A stretch of 64,000 bases of DNA from Corynebacterium halotolerans YIM 70093 = DSM 44683. Its GTDB lineage: Bacteria; Actinomycetota; Actinomycetes; Mycobacteriales; Mycobacteriaceae. The stretch is taken from positions 228,075 to 292,074 of the forward strand of contig NC_020302.1 of the NCBI RefSeq assembly GCF_000341345.1, written 5' to 3'. Shown here piece after piece: positions 52,843-60,228 of this stretch. Made by a program: the position numbers and the translations under genes. The number at the start of each line of letters is the position of its first letter. Position 1 is the first letter of the stretch. The notes beneath the pieces are model-generated. The model made no database searches and was not told the origin of the DNA. It worked only from the letters and a program-made list of their open reading frames with translations.

Positions 52843-52906
52843 CGGGACCACACCGCCGGACAGCACATCTGACCGATAGTCCGGCGACTACGAAAGGAGC
52901 ATCACC

Positions 52907-53044
52907 ATGCAGGTTATCGAGACCATCTTCGACTCCATCATCTCCGTCGTCGAGTCCGCCATCACCGGCGTCCAGAACGTGTTCGACAGCTTCACCTCGC
53001 TGTCCTCCGACGTCGTCAACGACGTCAACGAGGGCGAGGCCTAA
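52907..53044 (+). CDS. Tiny acidic amphipathic peptide 1 (porin-like candidate, 45 aa)
   Basis: A 45-residue ORF (QVIETIFDSIISVVESAITG then VQNVFDSFTSLSSDVVND, NEGEA) with no signal peptide and no Lys or Arg, and eight acidic residues. Hydrophobic residues recur every three to four positions through about residue 30, giving an amphipathic helix with Ser/Thr/Asp/Glu on the other face. GAAAGGAG lies seven bases before the ATG, and a near-perfect terminator follows, so it is an expressed monocistron. C. glutamicum PorA (45 aa) and PorH (57 aa) share this size, charge and lack of signal peptide; they are O-mycoloylated at Ser and form outer-membrane channels. Homology is not asserted; the resemblance is in properties. 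Confidence 0.7.
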   Translation: MQVIETIFDSIISVVESAITGVQNVFDSFTSLSSDVVNDVNEGEA

Positions 53045-53082
53045 GCACTGATGTGACTTCGCCCGCAAGGGCGGTCACCAGG

Positions 53083-53112
53083 AACCCCGGACTTCACGGT
53101 CCGGGGTTTTCT
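53083..53112 (+). terminator. Rho-independent terminator of tiny ORF 1
   Basis: AACCCCGGAC-TTCACG-GTCCGGGGTT followed by TTCTC: a perfect stem with a short T-tract, 39 bases after the stop. Confidence 0.9.
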
Positions 53113-53660
53113 CATGCCCGGGGGTGTGTTGTCGTCAGTGGTTCCTCTTGGGGAGGGGGCCAGGATTGGCGGCGGGGGCGGTCTCCGCCGTTGGGTGCCG
53201 GTGGGTTTGGCGGCAAGGGGCCATCGGTGGACACCTGGAGCGGCGGGAGTTCTCTTCCACAGTCCATGTGCGGGGGCGGGGGTCTTCCCCGTGTGTCTTC
53301 TGTTGAGCCGACTCCCTTTCGCTCAGCCATATTCGGCCGGTGCTTTCTGTCCGGGCTCGGAACCACTTTCCTCGTCTCCCGCGAGATTCTCGGCTGGAAG
53401 CTACTGCAATTATCGGTCAGGAAATCGTGGAGTGCTCCGGGGCGCGCAGTACGGGCCAGGGTTCATTGAATATAAGTATCTGCCTGAGCCATGGATGAGT
53501 ACGGTGCTTCAGCTGCGTTGACTCAAAGGGTCGTATGCCCGCGTCAGTGCGCTTTTCCGCTCTCTGGGAAGGCCAGTATTCCTACTGGGTATGGACATTA
53601 AATCCATCTGTCACGAGCTAGTCACGATAAGGGAAAGAATCGGCTGAGGGCGACCTGAGC
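53113..53660. other. Intergenic region between tiny ORFs 1 and 2
   Basis: About 550 bp. I found no supported gene, RNA or repeat; open frames here lack coding codon use and any ribosome-binding site. The last part is less GC-rich. Confidence 0.4.
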
Positions 53661-53661
53661 T

Positions 53662-53692
53662 ATTGCCGTAGCAATGTAAGGACTGTCACAAT
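53662..53692 (+). promoter_or_regulatory. Promoter region of tiny ORF 2 with dyad
   Basis: ATTGC-CGTA-GCAAT (53662-53675) overlaps a TTGCCG -35 candidate (53663-53668); -10 CACAAT is at 53687-53692 (18-bp spacer). Confidence 0.4.
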
Positions 53693-53761
53693 CAGGGCAG
53701 AACGTCGGGCACCCAACTTCCTTCCCCTGTCCCGCCCGACGGTTCCTGAAAGGAGCATCCC

Positions 53762-53848
53762 ATGTCTTCTGTGATTGAGGATCTCGTCGGCGGCATCCTC
53801 GGCGGCCTCTACTGGATCGTCGAAGCCTTCTTTGACGCCCTCTTCTGA
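53762..53848 (+). CDS. Tiny acidic amphipathic peptide 2 (28 aa)
   Basis: A 28-residue ORF (SSVIEDLVGGILGGLYWIVE then AFFDALF) with four acidic and no basic residues. Apart from SS at the N-terminus it is almost wholly helical and amphipathic. GAAAGGAG six bases upstream is identical to that of ORF 1, and a hairpin terminator follows at once. The two N-terminal serines are possible acylation sites if it is a mycoloylated porin-type peptide (inference). Alternative readings are a surface-active or quorum-type peptide. Confidence 0.65.
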   Translation: MSSVIEDLVGGILGGLYWIVEAFFDALF

Positions 53849-53872
53849 CTGTCCAATTCCTTCGCATCCCCG

Positions 53873-53909
53873 GCCCCGCTCCCGCCATCTTCAGTGGCGG
53901 AAGCGGGGC
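53873..53909 (+). terminator. Hairpin after tiny ORF 2
   Basis: GCCCCGCT...AGCGGGGC with an inner CCGCCA/TGGCGG stem, ending CTTGGCTG. It lies 24 bases after the stop. Confidence 0.75.
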
Positions 53910-54111
53910 TTGGCTGTGAATCGCCGCCTTGAACCCCGGGCTCAGCTCCGCCCCCTGAGGGGGAAGAGTGCTGGCCGGGAAGATCTCAGGAAAAATCTCC
54001 GGAAAATATGCTCCGGCAGTAGCGAAAATCTGTTAGTGGTGTCACACTTGAATCACTCGCCGGTTACTTCCTACCCCGTTCTCCCGGCGATCCCCGAAAG
54101 GAGCAGCTCCC

Positions 54112-54219
54112 GTGAATTCGTCGATCACCAATTTCTTCGAGAGCATCATCTACGGTATCGCCCGCTTCATCAACGGCGTCGTCAACATCTCCGCAGATGT
54201 CCTCACCCTGTCCTCCTAA
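54112..54219 (+). CDS. Tiny amphipathic peptide 3 (35 aa)
   Basis: A 35-residue ORF starting at GTG (NSSITNFFESIIYGIARFIN then GVVNISADVLTLSS). It is rich in Ile, Phe, Asn and Ser, with net charge near -1. Hydrophobic spacing of three to four residues continues to the end. GAAAGGAG (54096-54103) again precedes the start, and a 13-bp hairpin terminator follows 26 bases after the stop. It is less acidic than the other two, so it could be a partner subunit as PorA is to PorH (inference). Confidence 0.65.
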   Translation: MNSSITNFFESIIYGIARFINGVVNISADVLTLSS

Positions 54220-54245
54220 GCCGACAGACCTGACAGACCCGAAAA

Positions 54246-54277
54246 CGGCTCCCGCACCCACAGTGGTGCGGGAGCCG
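54246..54277 (+). terminator. Terminator of tiny ORF 3
   Basis: A perfect 13-bp stem CGGCTCCCGCACC/GGTGCGGGAGCCG with a 6-nt loop, then GCGTGTTT. Confidence 0.85.
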
Positions 54278-54323
54278 GCGTGTTTCCCGGAGTGATACCC
54301 GCCGGAAGCCATCAAGAGAACCG

Positions 54324-54575
54324 CTACAGGTCCATGATCTCCCGGACCTCCTCCGGCAGATCCTCCTGGGAGGTGATCCGGGGCTTGCCGGCCTCGGTAT
54401 ACTCGCGCAGCACCCGGTAGACGGTGGCGCGGTCGTGGCTGTCGAGCACCGGCAGCTCCTGGGCGATGAGCCTGGTCATGAAGTCGTCGAGCGGCAGCTC
54501 GGTCTGCTCTGCGGCGACATGGCGGCCCTCGCGCTCATCAAGCTCCGGGTCGTACTTCTTCTTCCAACCGAACAT
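54324..54575 (-). CDS. Hypothetical small cytoplasmic protein
   Basis: An 83-residue protein (FGWKKKYDPELDEREGRHVA; LDDFMTRLIAQELPVL; RATVYRVLREYTEAGKP; a DLPEEVREIMDL end). It is charged and helical, without membrane segments or a recognised domain. TAGCCT six bases upstream of ATG 54575 indicates a leaderless mRNA. It is divergent from the 54647 gene. Confidence 0.65.
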   Translation of the reverse strand: MFGWKKKYDPELDEREGRHVAAEQTELPLDDFMTRLIAQELPVLDSHDRATVYRVLREYTEAGKPRITSQEDLPEEVREIMDL

Positions 54576-54646
54576 GCCTTCAGGCTATACGCCCCGCGGC
54601 CCCGGCGGCGGGGCGGGTGCCCGGTGCGCCCGCTAGGGTTGGGCAC
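54576..54646. promoter_or_regulatory. 71-bp divergent promoter of two leaderless genes
   Basis: Minus-strand -10 TAGCCT (54587-54582, six bases from ATG 54575) and plus-strand -10 TAGGGT (54634-54639, seven bases from ATG 54647). Confidence 0.55.
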
Positions 54647-55171
54647 ATGGGTTCCAACACCTCAGAGACGGACTTTCACCCCGATGACCTCCTGGCCGGC
54701 CGCCTGATCCAGGCCGCGGTGACGGGCGCGAGCGTGGCGATGCCGGATTACATCTCCTCCCGCGCCGTGCGCGCGGCGGTCACCACGGTGATCGGCGTCG
54801 GCGGCGGCGTCCTGATCGGCTACCTCAACACCCGCGACGAGGATCCGGACAATGATCCGGCGGTGGTGGCCGACCGGATGCGTCAGTCCATCGGCGACAT
54901 CGGCAGTCCCGGCGGCCCCGGCTCCGACACCCCGGCCGGCGCCCTCAACCTCGACTCCCCGGTGCGCACCTGGCTGATTCTCGCCGCCGCCGTGGCGCTG
55001 ATCGTGCTGAGCCTGCGTCTCGACGCCGTCGTCCGCCGCTGGCTGGTGCGCAAGCTCCGTGACCGCGGCGTGCGCCGACCGCACACCGTTCTGGGCGCGG
55101 TCGCCTCCGCGGTGGTCTTCCTCATCTCCGAGGCCTCCCACCGCAGCCACGTCCGGCAGGTGATCGCATGA
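54647..55171 (+). CDS. Hypothetical two-helix membrane protein
   Basis: A 174-residue protein with hydrophobic stretches at about 40-65 (AVRAAVTTVIGVGGGVLIGY), 115-132 (TWLILAAAVALIVLSLRL) and near 152-165. An extracytoplasmic or cytoplasmic loop rich in Asp/Pro/Gly joins them. No known domain is recognised. Its stop overlaps the next start (ATGA), so the pair is an operon inside the envelope locus. Confidence 0.65.
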   Translation: MGSNTSETDFHPDDLLAGRLIQAAVTGASVAMPDYISSRAVRAAVTTVIGVGGGVLIGYLNTRDEDPDNDPAVVADRMRQSIGDIGSPGGPGSDTPAGALNLDSPVRTWLILAAAVALIVLSLRLDAVVRRWLVRKLRDRGVRRPHTVLGAVASAVVFLISEASHRSHVRQVIA

Positions 55172-55692
55172 GCGGCCAGCGCCACGCCGTGATCGCAGTC
55201 GTCGACAGGGGCACCGACGTGACCGTCGTCTGGCACGTCCAGACCGATCCAGACGCCCCGACGGGCGCCCTCTCCGGCGCATGGATCCTGGGGCCGGACG
55301 ACGTCGACCCGCAGCGCCTGGACGACCTGCTCGCCGACACCGTCGTGCTGCCGGTGGGCGACGCGGACGTCGGCAAGCGGCCCACGACGTCGCTGCCGGC
55401 GATCGCCGACGCCATGTCGCACGCCGTCGACGAGGTCAAGGCCCGCGCGAAGGCGGCGAAGGAGGCCAACAAGTCGCTGACCCTGCCGCGTCTCGACGCC
55501 GTCGAGCTCTCGGATCCGGACGAGCTCGCCGAGAACTTCCAGGGCGAGGAGGTCGGCCGCGCCGCCTGGTCCACCGCGACGGCACTCGCCGAGCTGATCG
55601 AGCAGTGGCACACCATCGAGGGCCAGCGCCGCAGCCGCAAACACCTGCAGGAGGCCTTCGGCGCGGAGGTCCGGCCCCTGCCGCTGGGCTGA
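55168..55692 (+). CDS. Hypothetical protein
   Basis: A 174-residue soluble protein beginning GQRHAVIAVVDRGTDVTVVW. It has a middle Lys/Ala helix (DEVKARAKAAKEANKS) and an acidic SDPDELAENFQGEEVG stretch. I do not recognise the family. It is translationally coupled to the membrane protein gene. Confidence 0.65.
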   Translation: MSGQRHAVIAVVDRGTDVTVVWHVQTDPDAPTGALSGAWILGPDDVDPQRLDDLLADTVVLPVGDADVGKRPTTSLPAIADAMSHAVDEVKARAKAAKEANKSLTLPRLDAVELSDPDELAENFQGEEVGRAAWSTATALAELIEQWHTIEGQRRSRKHLQEAFGAEVRPLPLG

Positions 55693-55712
55693 CCCGTTCC
55701 GGCCCGAATGGC

Positions 55713-55718
55713 TACCCT
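55713..55718 (+). promoter_or_regulatory. -10 hexamer TACCCT, leaderless layout
   Basis: Six bases (GGAGGC) separate it from ATG 55725; the same bases resemble a ribosome-binding site. Confidence 0.5.
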
Positions 55719-55724
55719 GGAGGC

Positions 55725-56630
55725 ATGTCCAGCAACCTGGCCCGCGGCAACATCGTCGACCTGTCGGCCGCCCGCGCGCGCAAGGGACAACACCGGGATC
55801 GGGGCCGGGCGCGTGAGCCCCGCACCGTGATTCTCCAGGCCTCCAATGTGCGCACGGACGCCGAGGTCCACCGTCACATCGGACTCAACGACGCCCTGTC
55901 CCTCCACGACCTGCGCGACGTCCTCGTCGTGAGTTTCGGACTCGCCGAGGAGAAGGCGCCCTGGTACTTCACCCGCGCCGGCGACCGTCTCGACCACGCC
56001 TGTCACGTCCACGAATTCCTGACCACCGCCGGCGACACGATCACCTTCCACTGGGGACTATGGGAGTTCACGCTCACGGCGGTCGACTCCTACCCGCGTG
56101 ACCGCGGCACCCCGCGCGCCCTGTGCGTCGGCGGGTCGGGCGCCTTCGGCGGCGCCGATTTCGACCTCGCCGAGATCAACGCCTCCCTGACCGGACGGAA
56201 GACGATCGAGCAGGTGCTGGCGAACACGGCCGGGCCGGTGCGCGGCATCATCGACCGCAGCGAGATCTTCGACTTCGTCCCCCTGCTCCAGGCCCTCGAC
56301 CTCACCCGCGACGGCACCCTCGATGAGCGGACCCGCGAGCGGCTCGCCGATCTGCCGTTGGAGGAGGAACCGGCGGGCGTCGACGCCTTCTGGGCCATCG
56401 TGCTGGCCCTGGCGTGCATGAGCGACGGGCAGCTCGCCGCCGACGTCCTCGAAACCACCATGGCGGCCCTCGGCTGGGTCGATGACGACGGCTCGGCACT
56501 GACCGCCGACCGGATCCACGCCCTGTGCCCGGGTTCCCTGGAACGGCTGGCGGAGGTCGGTGCCTACGGCCCCGGGGCGCTCGCTCCCGTCGACCGGCTG
56601 GACATCTACAGGCAACTGCTTCGGTCCTGA
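55725..56630 (+). CDS. Protein with pRiA4b ORF-3-like fold
   Basis: A 301-residue protein. Residues 30-165 resemble the plasmid pRiA4b ORF-3-like domain: LSLHDLRDVLVVSFGLAEEK, PWYFTRAGDRLDH, ITFHWGLWEFTLTAVD and RALCVGGSGAFGGADFDLAE. This domain is otherwise found in proteins linked to mobile elements and DNA metabolism, with no assigned activity. The C-terminal half is helical (RERLADLPLEEEPAGVDAFW) and of unknown role. The assignment rests on pattern only. Confidence 0.55.
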   Translation: MSSNLARGNIVDLSAARARKGQHRDRGRAREPRTVILQASNVRTDAEVHRHIGLNDALSLHDLRDVLVVSFGLAEEKAPWYFTRAGDRLDHACHVHEFLTTAGDTITFHWGLWEFTLTAVDSYPRDRGTPRALCVGGSGAFGGADFDLAEINASLTGRKTIEQVLANTAGPVRGIIDRSEIFDFVPLLQALDLTRDGTLDERTRERLADLPLEEEPAGVDAFWAIVLALACMSDGQLAADVLETTMAALGWVDDDGSALTADRIHALCPGSLERLAEVGAYGPGALAPVDRLDIYRQLLRS

Positions 56631-56643
56631 CAGTATTTGGCGG

Positions 56644-56649
56644 TAACGT
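56644..56649 (+). promoter_or_regulatory. -10 hexamer TAACGT, leaderless layout
   Basis: Eight bases separate it from GTG 56658. Confidence 0.5.
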
Positions 56650-56657
56650 AGCGACCC

Positions 56658-57071
56658 GTGCTTGTAAAACTGAGGGAATCGACGCTGTTCGGCCAGCTCG
56701 CCAAGTTCGGGATCACCGGTGTCTTCACCGCTCTGATCGACTGGAGCCTGACCATGGTGCTCCAGGCATTCGGCGTCAACCGCCAACTGGCCAAGGCGGG
56801 CGGATGGGCCGCCGGCACCACCGTCGCCTACCTCGTCAACGCCAAATGGACCTTCCAGGTCGCCGTGACCCGTTCCAGCGCGATCGCCGTGGCCCTGCTC
56901 TACCTGTCAACTTTCGCCGTGCAGAACCTGTTGTACTGGGTGCTGGATTCGCCACTGCAGTCCCTCGGACTGTCCGGCATGCTCAAGGACACCGTCGCCT
57001 TCGTCATCGCCCAGGGCGTGGCCACGATCACCAACTTCGTCTTCCAGCGCGTGGTCATCTTCCGCGACTAG
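56658..57071 (+). CDS. GtrA family membrane protein (Rv3789-like)
   Basis: A 137-residue protein with four membrane helices, FGITGVFTALIDWSLTMVLQ, the AGGWAAGTTVAYLVNAKWTF motif, and a basic VFQRVVIFRD end. In mycobacteria the GtrA protein Rv3789 lies next to dprE1 and has been linked to handling of decaprenyl-phosphoarabinose at the membrane. The same neighbourhood here supports that role, though flipping activity is debated. It is convergent with glfT1. Confidence 0.85.
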   Translation: MLVKLRESTLFGQLAKFGITGVFTALIDWSLTMVLQAFGVNRQLAKAGGWAAGTTVAYLVNAKWTFQVAVTRSSAIAVALLYLSTFAVQNLLYWVLDSPLQSLGLSGMLKDTVAFVIAQGVATITNFVFQRVVIFRD

Positions 57072-57079
57072 CCAGGCTC

Positions 57080-58000
57080 TCAGGGGCGGGTGAACCGCTC
57101 CCGCCGGCCCTGACGGTGCAGCTTCAACCAGTCCAGGAACCCCTTCGGGTCCTTGCGCTGCACCAGGAAGAACCAGCCGAAGCGGGCGTACTCCTGCGGT
57201 AGCAGTCTGCGCATCCCCGGCTGGCTCATGATGTAGCCGCGGTTGCGGTAGGTGAAGTACCGTTTGCCCTCGTTGTCGGGGTACTGGGTGTGCATCTTCC
57301 CGCCCAGGATCGGCTTGAACTCGTCCGAGCCGTCCGGGTGCAGGTAGGCCGTGGACAGACAGGTGCCGAACCGCAGCCCCGAGCGCACCAGCCGGCGGTG
57401 GTACTCCACCTCGTCGCCGCGGATGAACAGGCGGTAGTCCGGCACGCCGATGATCTCCATCGCCTTCGCGCTGATCAACGCGCCGTTGAACAGGCTCGCG
57501 ATGCCCTCGAGGAAGTCCCCCTCGAGCTCCTCGCGGTGGCGGCGCCACACCAGACCCTGCCGCAGCGGGAACGCCAGCCGGCCGGGATCGTCGATATTGC
57601 ACACCACCGGTGAGACCTCGTGCAGCCGGTGGGCCTCCGCGACGTCGTAAAGCGTTTCTAGGACGTTCGCGTCGGCGGGGCGGCCGTCGTCGTCGGCGCA
57701 CCACACGGCGTCGGCACCCAGGGCGAGCGCGGTGAGGAAACCGTAGGCGAAACCGCCCGCCCCACCCAGGTTGGTCCTCGACGGCAGGTAGACGGCGCGC
57801 TCGCCGGCCAGCTCGAGCAGCAGCCGCTCGACCTCAACCTCGCAGCCGTTGTCGACCACGATCACCCAGTCCACGCGGTGGGTCTGCGCGACAACCTGCT
57901 CCAGCGACGCCGCGAGCTGCTCCACCCGCTTGTGCGTGACGATCACCGCCGCCGTCGAACCGGTGCGGCGCAGGGGCGGGATGTCTTTCACGTCGGGCAT
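57080..58000 (-). CDS. glfT1: Galactofuranosyltransferase GlfT1
   Basis: A 306-residue GT2-family glycosyltransferase. It carries the metal-binding DDD motif in VWCADDDGRP, an N-terminal AVIVTHKRVEQLAASL, and NLGGAGGFAYG. GlfT1 adds the first two galactofuranose units to the GlcNAc-rhamnose linker of arabinogalactan. It is the equivalent of Rv3782 and lies near wzt/wzm as in M. tuberculosis. I choose ATG 58000 because CACAAT lies seven bases upstream; ATG 58009 in frame would begin inside that promoter. Confidence 0.9.
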   Translation of the reverse strand: MPDVKDIPPLRRTGSTAAVIVTHKRVEQLAASLEQVVAQTHRVDWVIVVDNGCEVEVERLLLELAGERAVYLPSRTNLGGAGGFAYGFLTALALGADAVWCADDDGRPADANVLETLYDVAEAHRLHEVSPVVCNIDDPGRLAFPLRQGLVWRRHREELEGDFLEGIASLFNGALISAKAMEIIGVPDYRLFIRGDEVEYHRRLVRSGLRFGTCLSTAYLHPDGSDEFKPILGGKMHTQYPDNEGKRYFTYRNRGYIMSQPGMRRLLPQEYARFGWFFLVQRKDPKGFLDWLKLHRQGRRERFTRP

Positions 58001-58007
58001 AGGTGTC

Positions 58008-58013
58008 ATTGTG
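58008..58013 (-). promoter_or_regulatory. -10 hexamer CACAAT, leaderless layout
   Basis: Seven bases separate it from ATG 58000 on the minus strand. Confidence 0.45.
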
Positions 58014-58030
58014 CCACGGCGGATCCGGTT

Positions 58031-58960
58031 CTAGTCCCAGGCATCGGCCATGTCCTCGGGGAACAACATCGCGTGATGCCACTCCCACACCGGGATCTCA
58101 TGAACCTGCGCCGGTTGCTCCAGGGCGTTCATGATCTCCCGGATGACCGCCTGGAGATGGTGGTAGACGCACTCGCCCGTGAACCGCAGTACCCGGTACC
58201 CCGCCCGGACCGCGTAATTGGCTTTCCACCGGTCGAGGACGAAGGTTCGGTGATTCTCCCCGTCAGGGCCGATGCCGTGGTACCGGTAACTGTCGATGTC
58301 GATGGCCACCTTCGCGCCGGGAATCACCCCGTCCCAGCGGTAGGCACCGATCAGGTGGTTCTGGGAGACCTCGACGCCGCGTTGCCTGAGCGCGCGGAAC
58401 ACCCGGCGCTCGGAATTGCTGTCCGCCCCAACCGCGGCATGCGTCATCAGACGGCGCAACGGCCCCGGTACCCGACTCAGCGCTGCCGCATCCTCCCGGA
58501 GCCGGGCGGGCCCTTCCCGGCCGCTGTACTGGAGTTCCAGGAACCGGAGCAGGGCATCCTCGTCGTGGTCGAGCAGATCCGCGACAGCTGCGAGCGGGGA
58601 AACGACCCGGAAACCGCTGACTTCCCTGGGACGCAGGGTCCGGCTCTGCCGCACTTTCAGCAGCTGCGATCCCTTCGTCGAACAACCCCGCGGCACCCGC
58701 ATGTTCAACGGGTCGGTGATCTCCTGGCCCGAATACAGCTGGAAGGCGGTGAGCCCGGAGACGACAGCCCCGGGACGCCGGAGACTCAGCGCGGCGAGGA
58801 GCAGCTCACCCTTCGGCGGGGCGGTCGTGTAGACACCCCGCTCCACGCGGTGGAGCATGCCTTGACTGGTCAGGACCGCGACTCGGTGCCGGCTGATGCC
58901 GAGCTGTTTGAGTTGTTCGCTGGTGAGCACCGCGTTCCGCGGCAGCTGAATATCCCCCAT
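58031..58960 (-). CDS. AbiEi-like winged-helix plus DUF559-type nuclease-fold protein
   Basis: A 309-residue protein. The N-terminal 60 residues form a winged-helix like type IV AbiEi antitoxins: LTSEQLKQLGISRHRVAVLT then GMLHRVERGVYTT. The middle has LRRPGAVVSGLTAFQL typical of AbiEi-related proteins. The C-terminus is a DUF559-like nuclease fold: NSERRVFRAL, VAIDIDSYRYHG, and WKANYAVRAGYRVLRFTG. Such fused proteins are common in actinobacteria and occur alone; no AbiEii toxin gene is adjacent. AGGGGG lies seven bases before ATG 58960. It sits inside the envelope locus, directly beside the four-copy repeat array. Confidence 0.75.
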   Translation of the reverse strand: MGDIQLPRNAVLTSEQLKQLGISRHRVAVLTSQGMLHRVERGVYTTAPPKGELLLAALSLRRPGAVVSGLTAFQLYSGQEITDPLNMRVPRGCSTKGSQLLKVRQSRTLRPREVSGFRVVSPLAAVADLLDHDEDALLRFLELQYSGREGPARLREDAAALSRVPGPLRRLMTHAAVGADSNSERRVFRALRQRGVEVSQNHLIGAYRWDGVIPGAKVAIDIDSYRYHGIGPDGENHRTFVLDRWKANYAVRAGYRVLRFTGECVYHHLQAVIREIMNALEQPAQVHEIPVWEWHHAMLFPEDMADAWD

Positions 58961-59008
58961 TGATAATCCCCCTGCGAAGGAGCATAGGAGGGGGAGCGGG
59001 GTAGTGCA

Positions 59009-59072
59009 GCGCAAGGGCGGACATCGTTGCTGTTTCGTGCCCCGGAGGTGCTTGGTGTCCACCCTTGTGCAG
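59009..59072. repeat. 64-bp palindromic unit, locus C copy 1
   Basis: The left arm is GCGCAAGGGCGGACATCG, the reverse complement of a right arm, so this copy is the most symmetrical; right arm GGTGTCCACCCTTGTGCAG. Confidence 0.75.
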
Positions 59073-59090
59073 GTAGCGGGGCAGGGTGCT

Positions 59091-59154
59091 GCGGTAGGGC
59101 GGACGTCGAGGGTCGAAACCTCCGGCACGGGCCTCAGCGTCCGCCCTTGTGCTG
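59091..59154. repeat. 64-bp palindromic unit, locus C copy 2
   Basis: Arms GCGGTAGGGCGGACGTC and AGCGTCCGCCCTTGTGCTG. The loop shares CGAAACCTCCGG with copy 4. Confidence 0.85.
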
Positions 59155-59183
59155 CTTGGCGACGTCGACGGTGCTCCTGCTCT

Positions 59184-59247
59184 GCCATAGGGCGGACGTC
59201 GGCGGGCGGATCCGTTGCTGCCGAGCGCAGTGTCCGCCCTTGTGCAG
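59184..59247. repeat. 64-bp palindromic unit, locus C copy 3
   Basis: Arms GCCATAGGGCGGACGTC and AGTGTCCGCCCTTGTGCAG. Confidence 0.85.
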
Positions 59248-59296
59248 GGTGCTGTCCCCGGTGAGGCCTGGCGCGGGCGTCGATAAACAGGGTCCT

Positions 59297-59360
59297 GCGG
59301 TAGGGCGGACATCGGTAGCCGAAACCTCCGGTCCAGGAGCCCAGCGTCCGCCCTTGTGCT
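59297..59360. repeat. 64-bp palindromic unit, locus C copy 4
   Basis: Arms GCGGTAGGGCGGACATC and AGCGTCCGCCCTTGTGCTG. It ends 58 bp before the wzt stop. Confidence 0.85.
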
Positions 59361-59417
59361 GCTTCGCGACGCCGCACTACCCCTCAGCGACGCGCACTCC
59401 AGGTCCGGGAACGGCCC

Positions 59418-60212
59418 CTACTTGTTATCCCCGTCGAACCGCTTCAGCAGCGAGCGCACGTAGTCGCCGGCGCCCTTGCCCTCGTAGCCCTCGACGACCT
59501 CATCGACCAGCCCGGCCTGGCGGATTTCGCCGTGGTCGATCCACAGGGCGGTGTTGCACAGCTGGGCCAGGAAGTCGTTGGAGTGGGAGGCGAAGACCAG
59601 GATGCCGGAGCGTTTGACCAGTTCCTGCAGCCGCACGCGGGCCTTGGCCATGAAGGCGGCGTCGACGGCGCCGATACCTTCGTCGAGCAGCAGAATTTCG
59701 GGTTCGATGGAGGTGACCACGCCGAGGGCCAGGCGCACGCGCATGCCGGTGGAGTAGGTGCGCAGCGGCATGTTGAGGTACTCACCGAGCTCGGTGAACT
59801 CGGCGATCTCGTCCATCTTGGCCTTCATCTGCTTCCGGGTCTGTCCGAGGAACAGGCCGCGGATGATGATGTTCTCGTAGCCGGAGATCTCCGGGTCCAT
59901 CCCGACGCCCAGGTCGAAGACGGGGGCCACGCGGCCGCGGATCCGCGCGCTGCCGCGGGTGGGCTCGTAGATGCCGGAGAGCAGGCGCAGCAGGGTGGAC
60001 TTGCCGGCGCCGTTGTGGCCGACCAGGCCCACGCGGTCGCCCTCCCGCAGGTGGAGGTTGATGTCGCGCAGCGCCTCCACGACGACCGTGTTGTCCTGGT
60101 TGCGGCCGATCGCGCCGCCGGCGGTGGACAACAGGGCCTTCTTCATGGAGCGGGACTTGGCGTCGAAGATGGGGAAGTCGACGCAGGCGTTGTAGGTGTC
60201 GATGGATACCAA
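59418..60212 (-). CDS. wzt: ABC transporter ATP-binding protein for cell-wall galactan export (Wzt-like)
   Basis: A 264-residue ABC ATPase of the polysaccharide-export class: Walker A GHNGAGKST (65-73), ISGYENIIIRGLFLG, the signature YSTGMRVRLALG, and Walker B ILLLDEGIGAVDA followed by FASHS. It lacks the C-terminal carbohydrate-binding extension of O-antigen Wzt proteins. With the adjacent permease it is the counterpart of Rv3781/Rv3783, thought to export lipid-linked galactan. It begins at TTG 60212 with GGAAGG seven bases upstream, 16 bases after the permease stop. Confidence 0.9.
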   Translation of the reverse strand: MVSIDTYNACVDFPIFDAKSRSMKKALLSTAGGAIGRNQDNTVVVEALRDINLHLREGDRVGLVGHNGAGKSTLLRLLSGIYEPTRGSARIRGRVAPVFDLGVGMDPEISGYENIIIRGLFLGQTRKQMKAKMDEIAEFTELGEYLNMPLRTYSTGMRVRLALGVVTSIEPEILLLDEGIGAVDAAFMAKARVRLQELVKRSGILVFASHSNDFLAQLCNTALWIDHGEIRQAGLVDEVVEGYEGKGAGDYVRSLLKRFDGDNK

Positions 60213-60228
60213 GACGGGACCTTCCGGA

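Noticed and set aside
53113..53521. A 135-codon frame between tiny ORFs 1 and 2
   Set aside because: No ribosome-binding site, no GC3 bias, overlapping alternatives in other frames, and no recognisable domain.
59009..59360. Possible CRISPR array at the four-unit locus
   Set aside because: Units are 64-bp palindromes with variable centres and unequal spacers (18-49 bp); no cas genes; spacers are not uniform.
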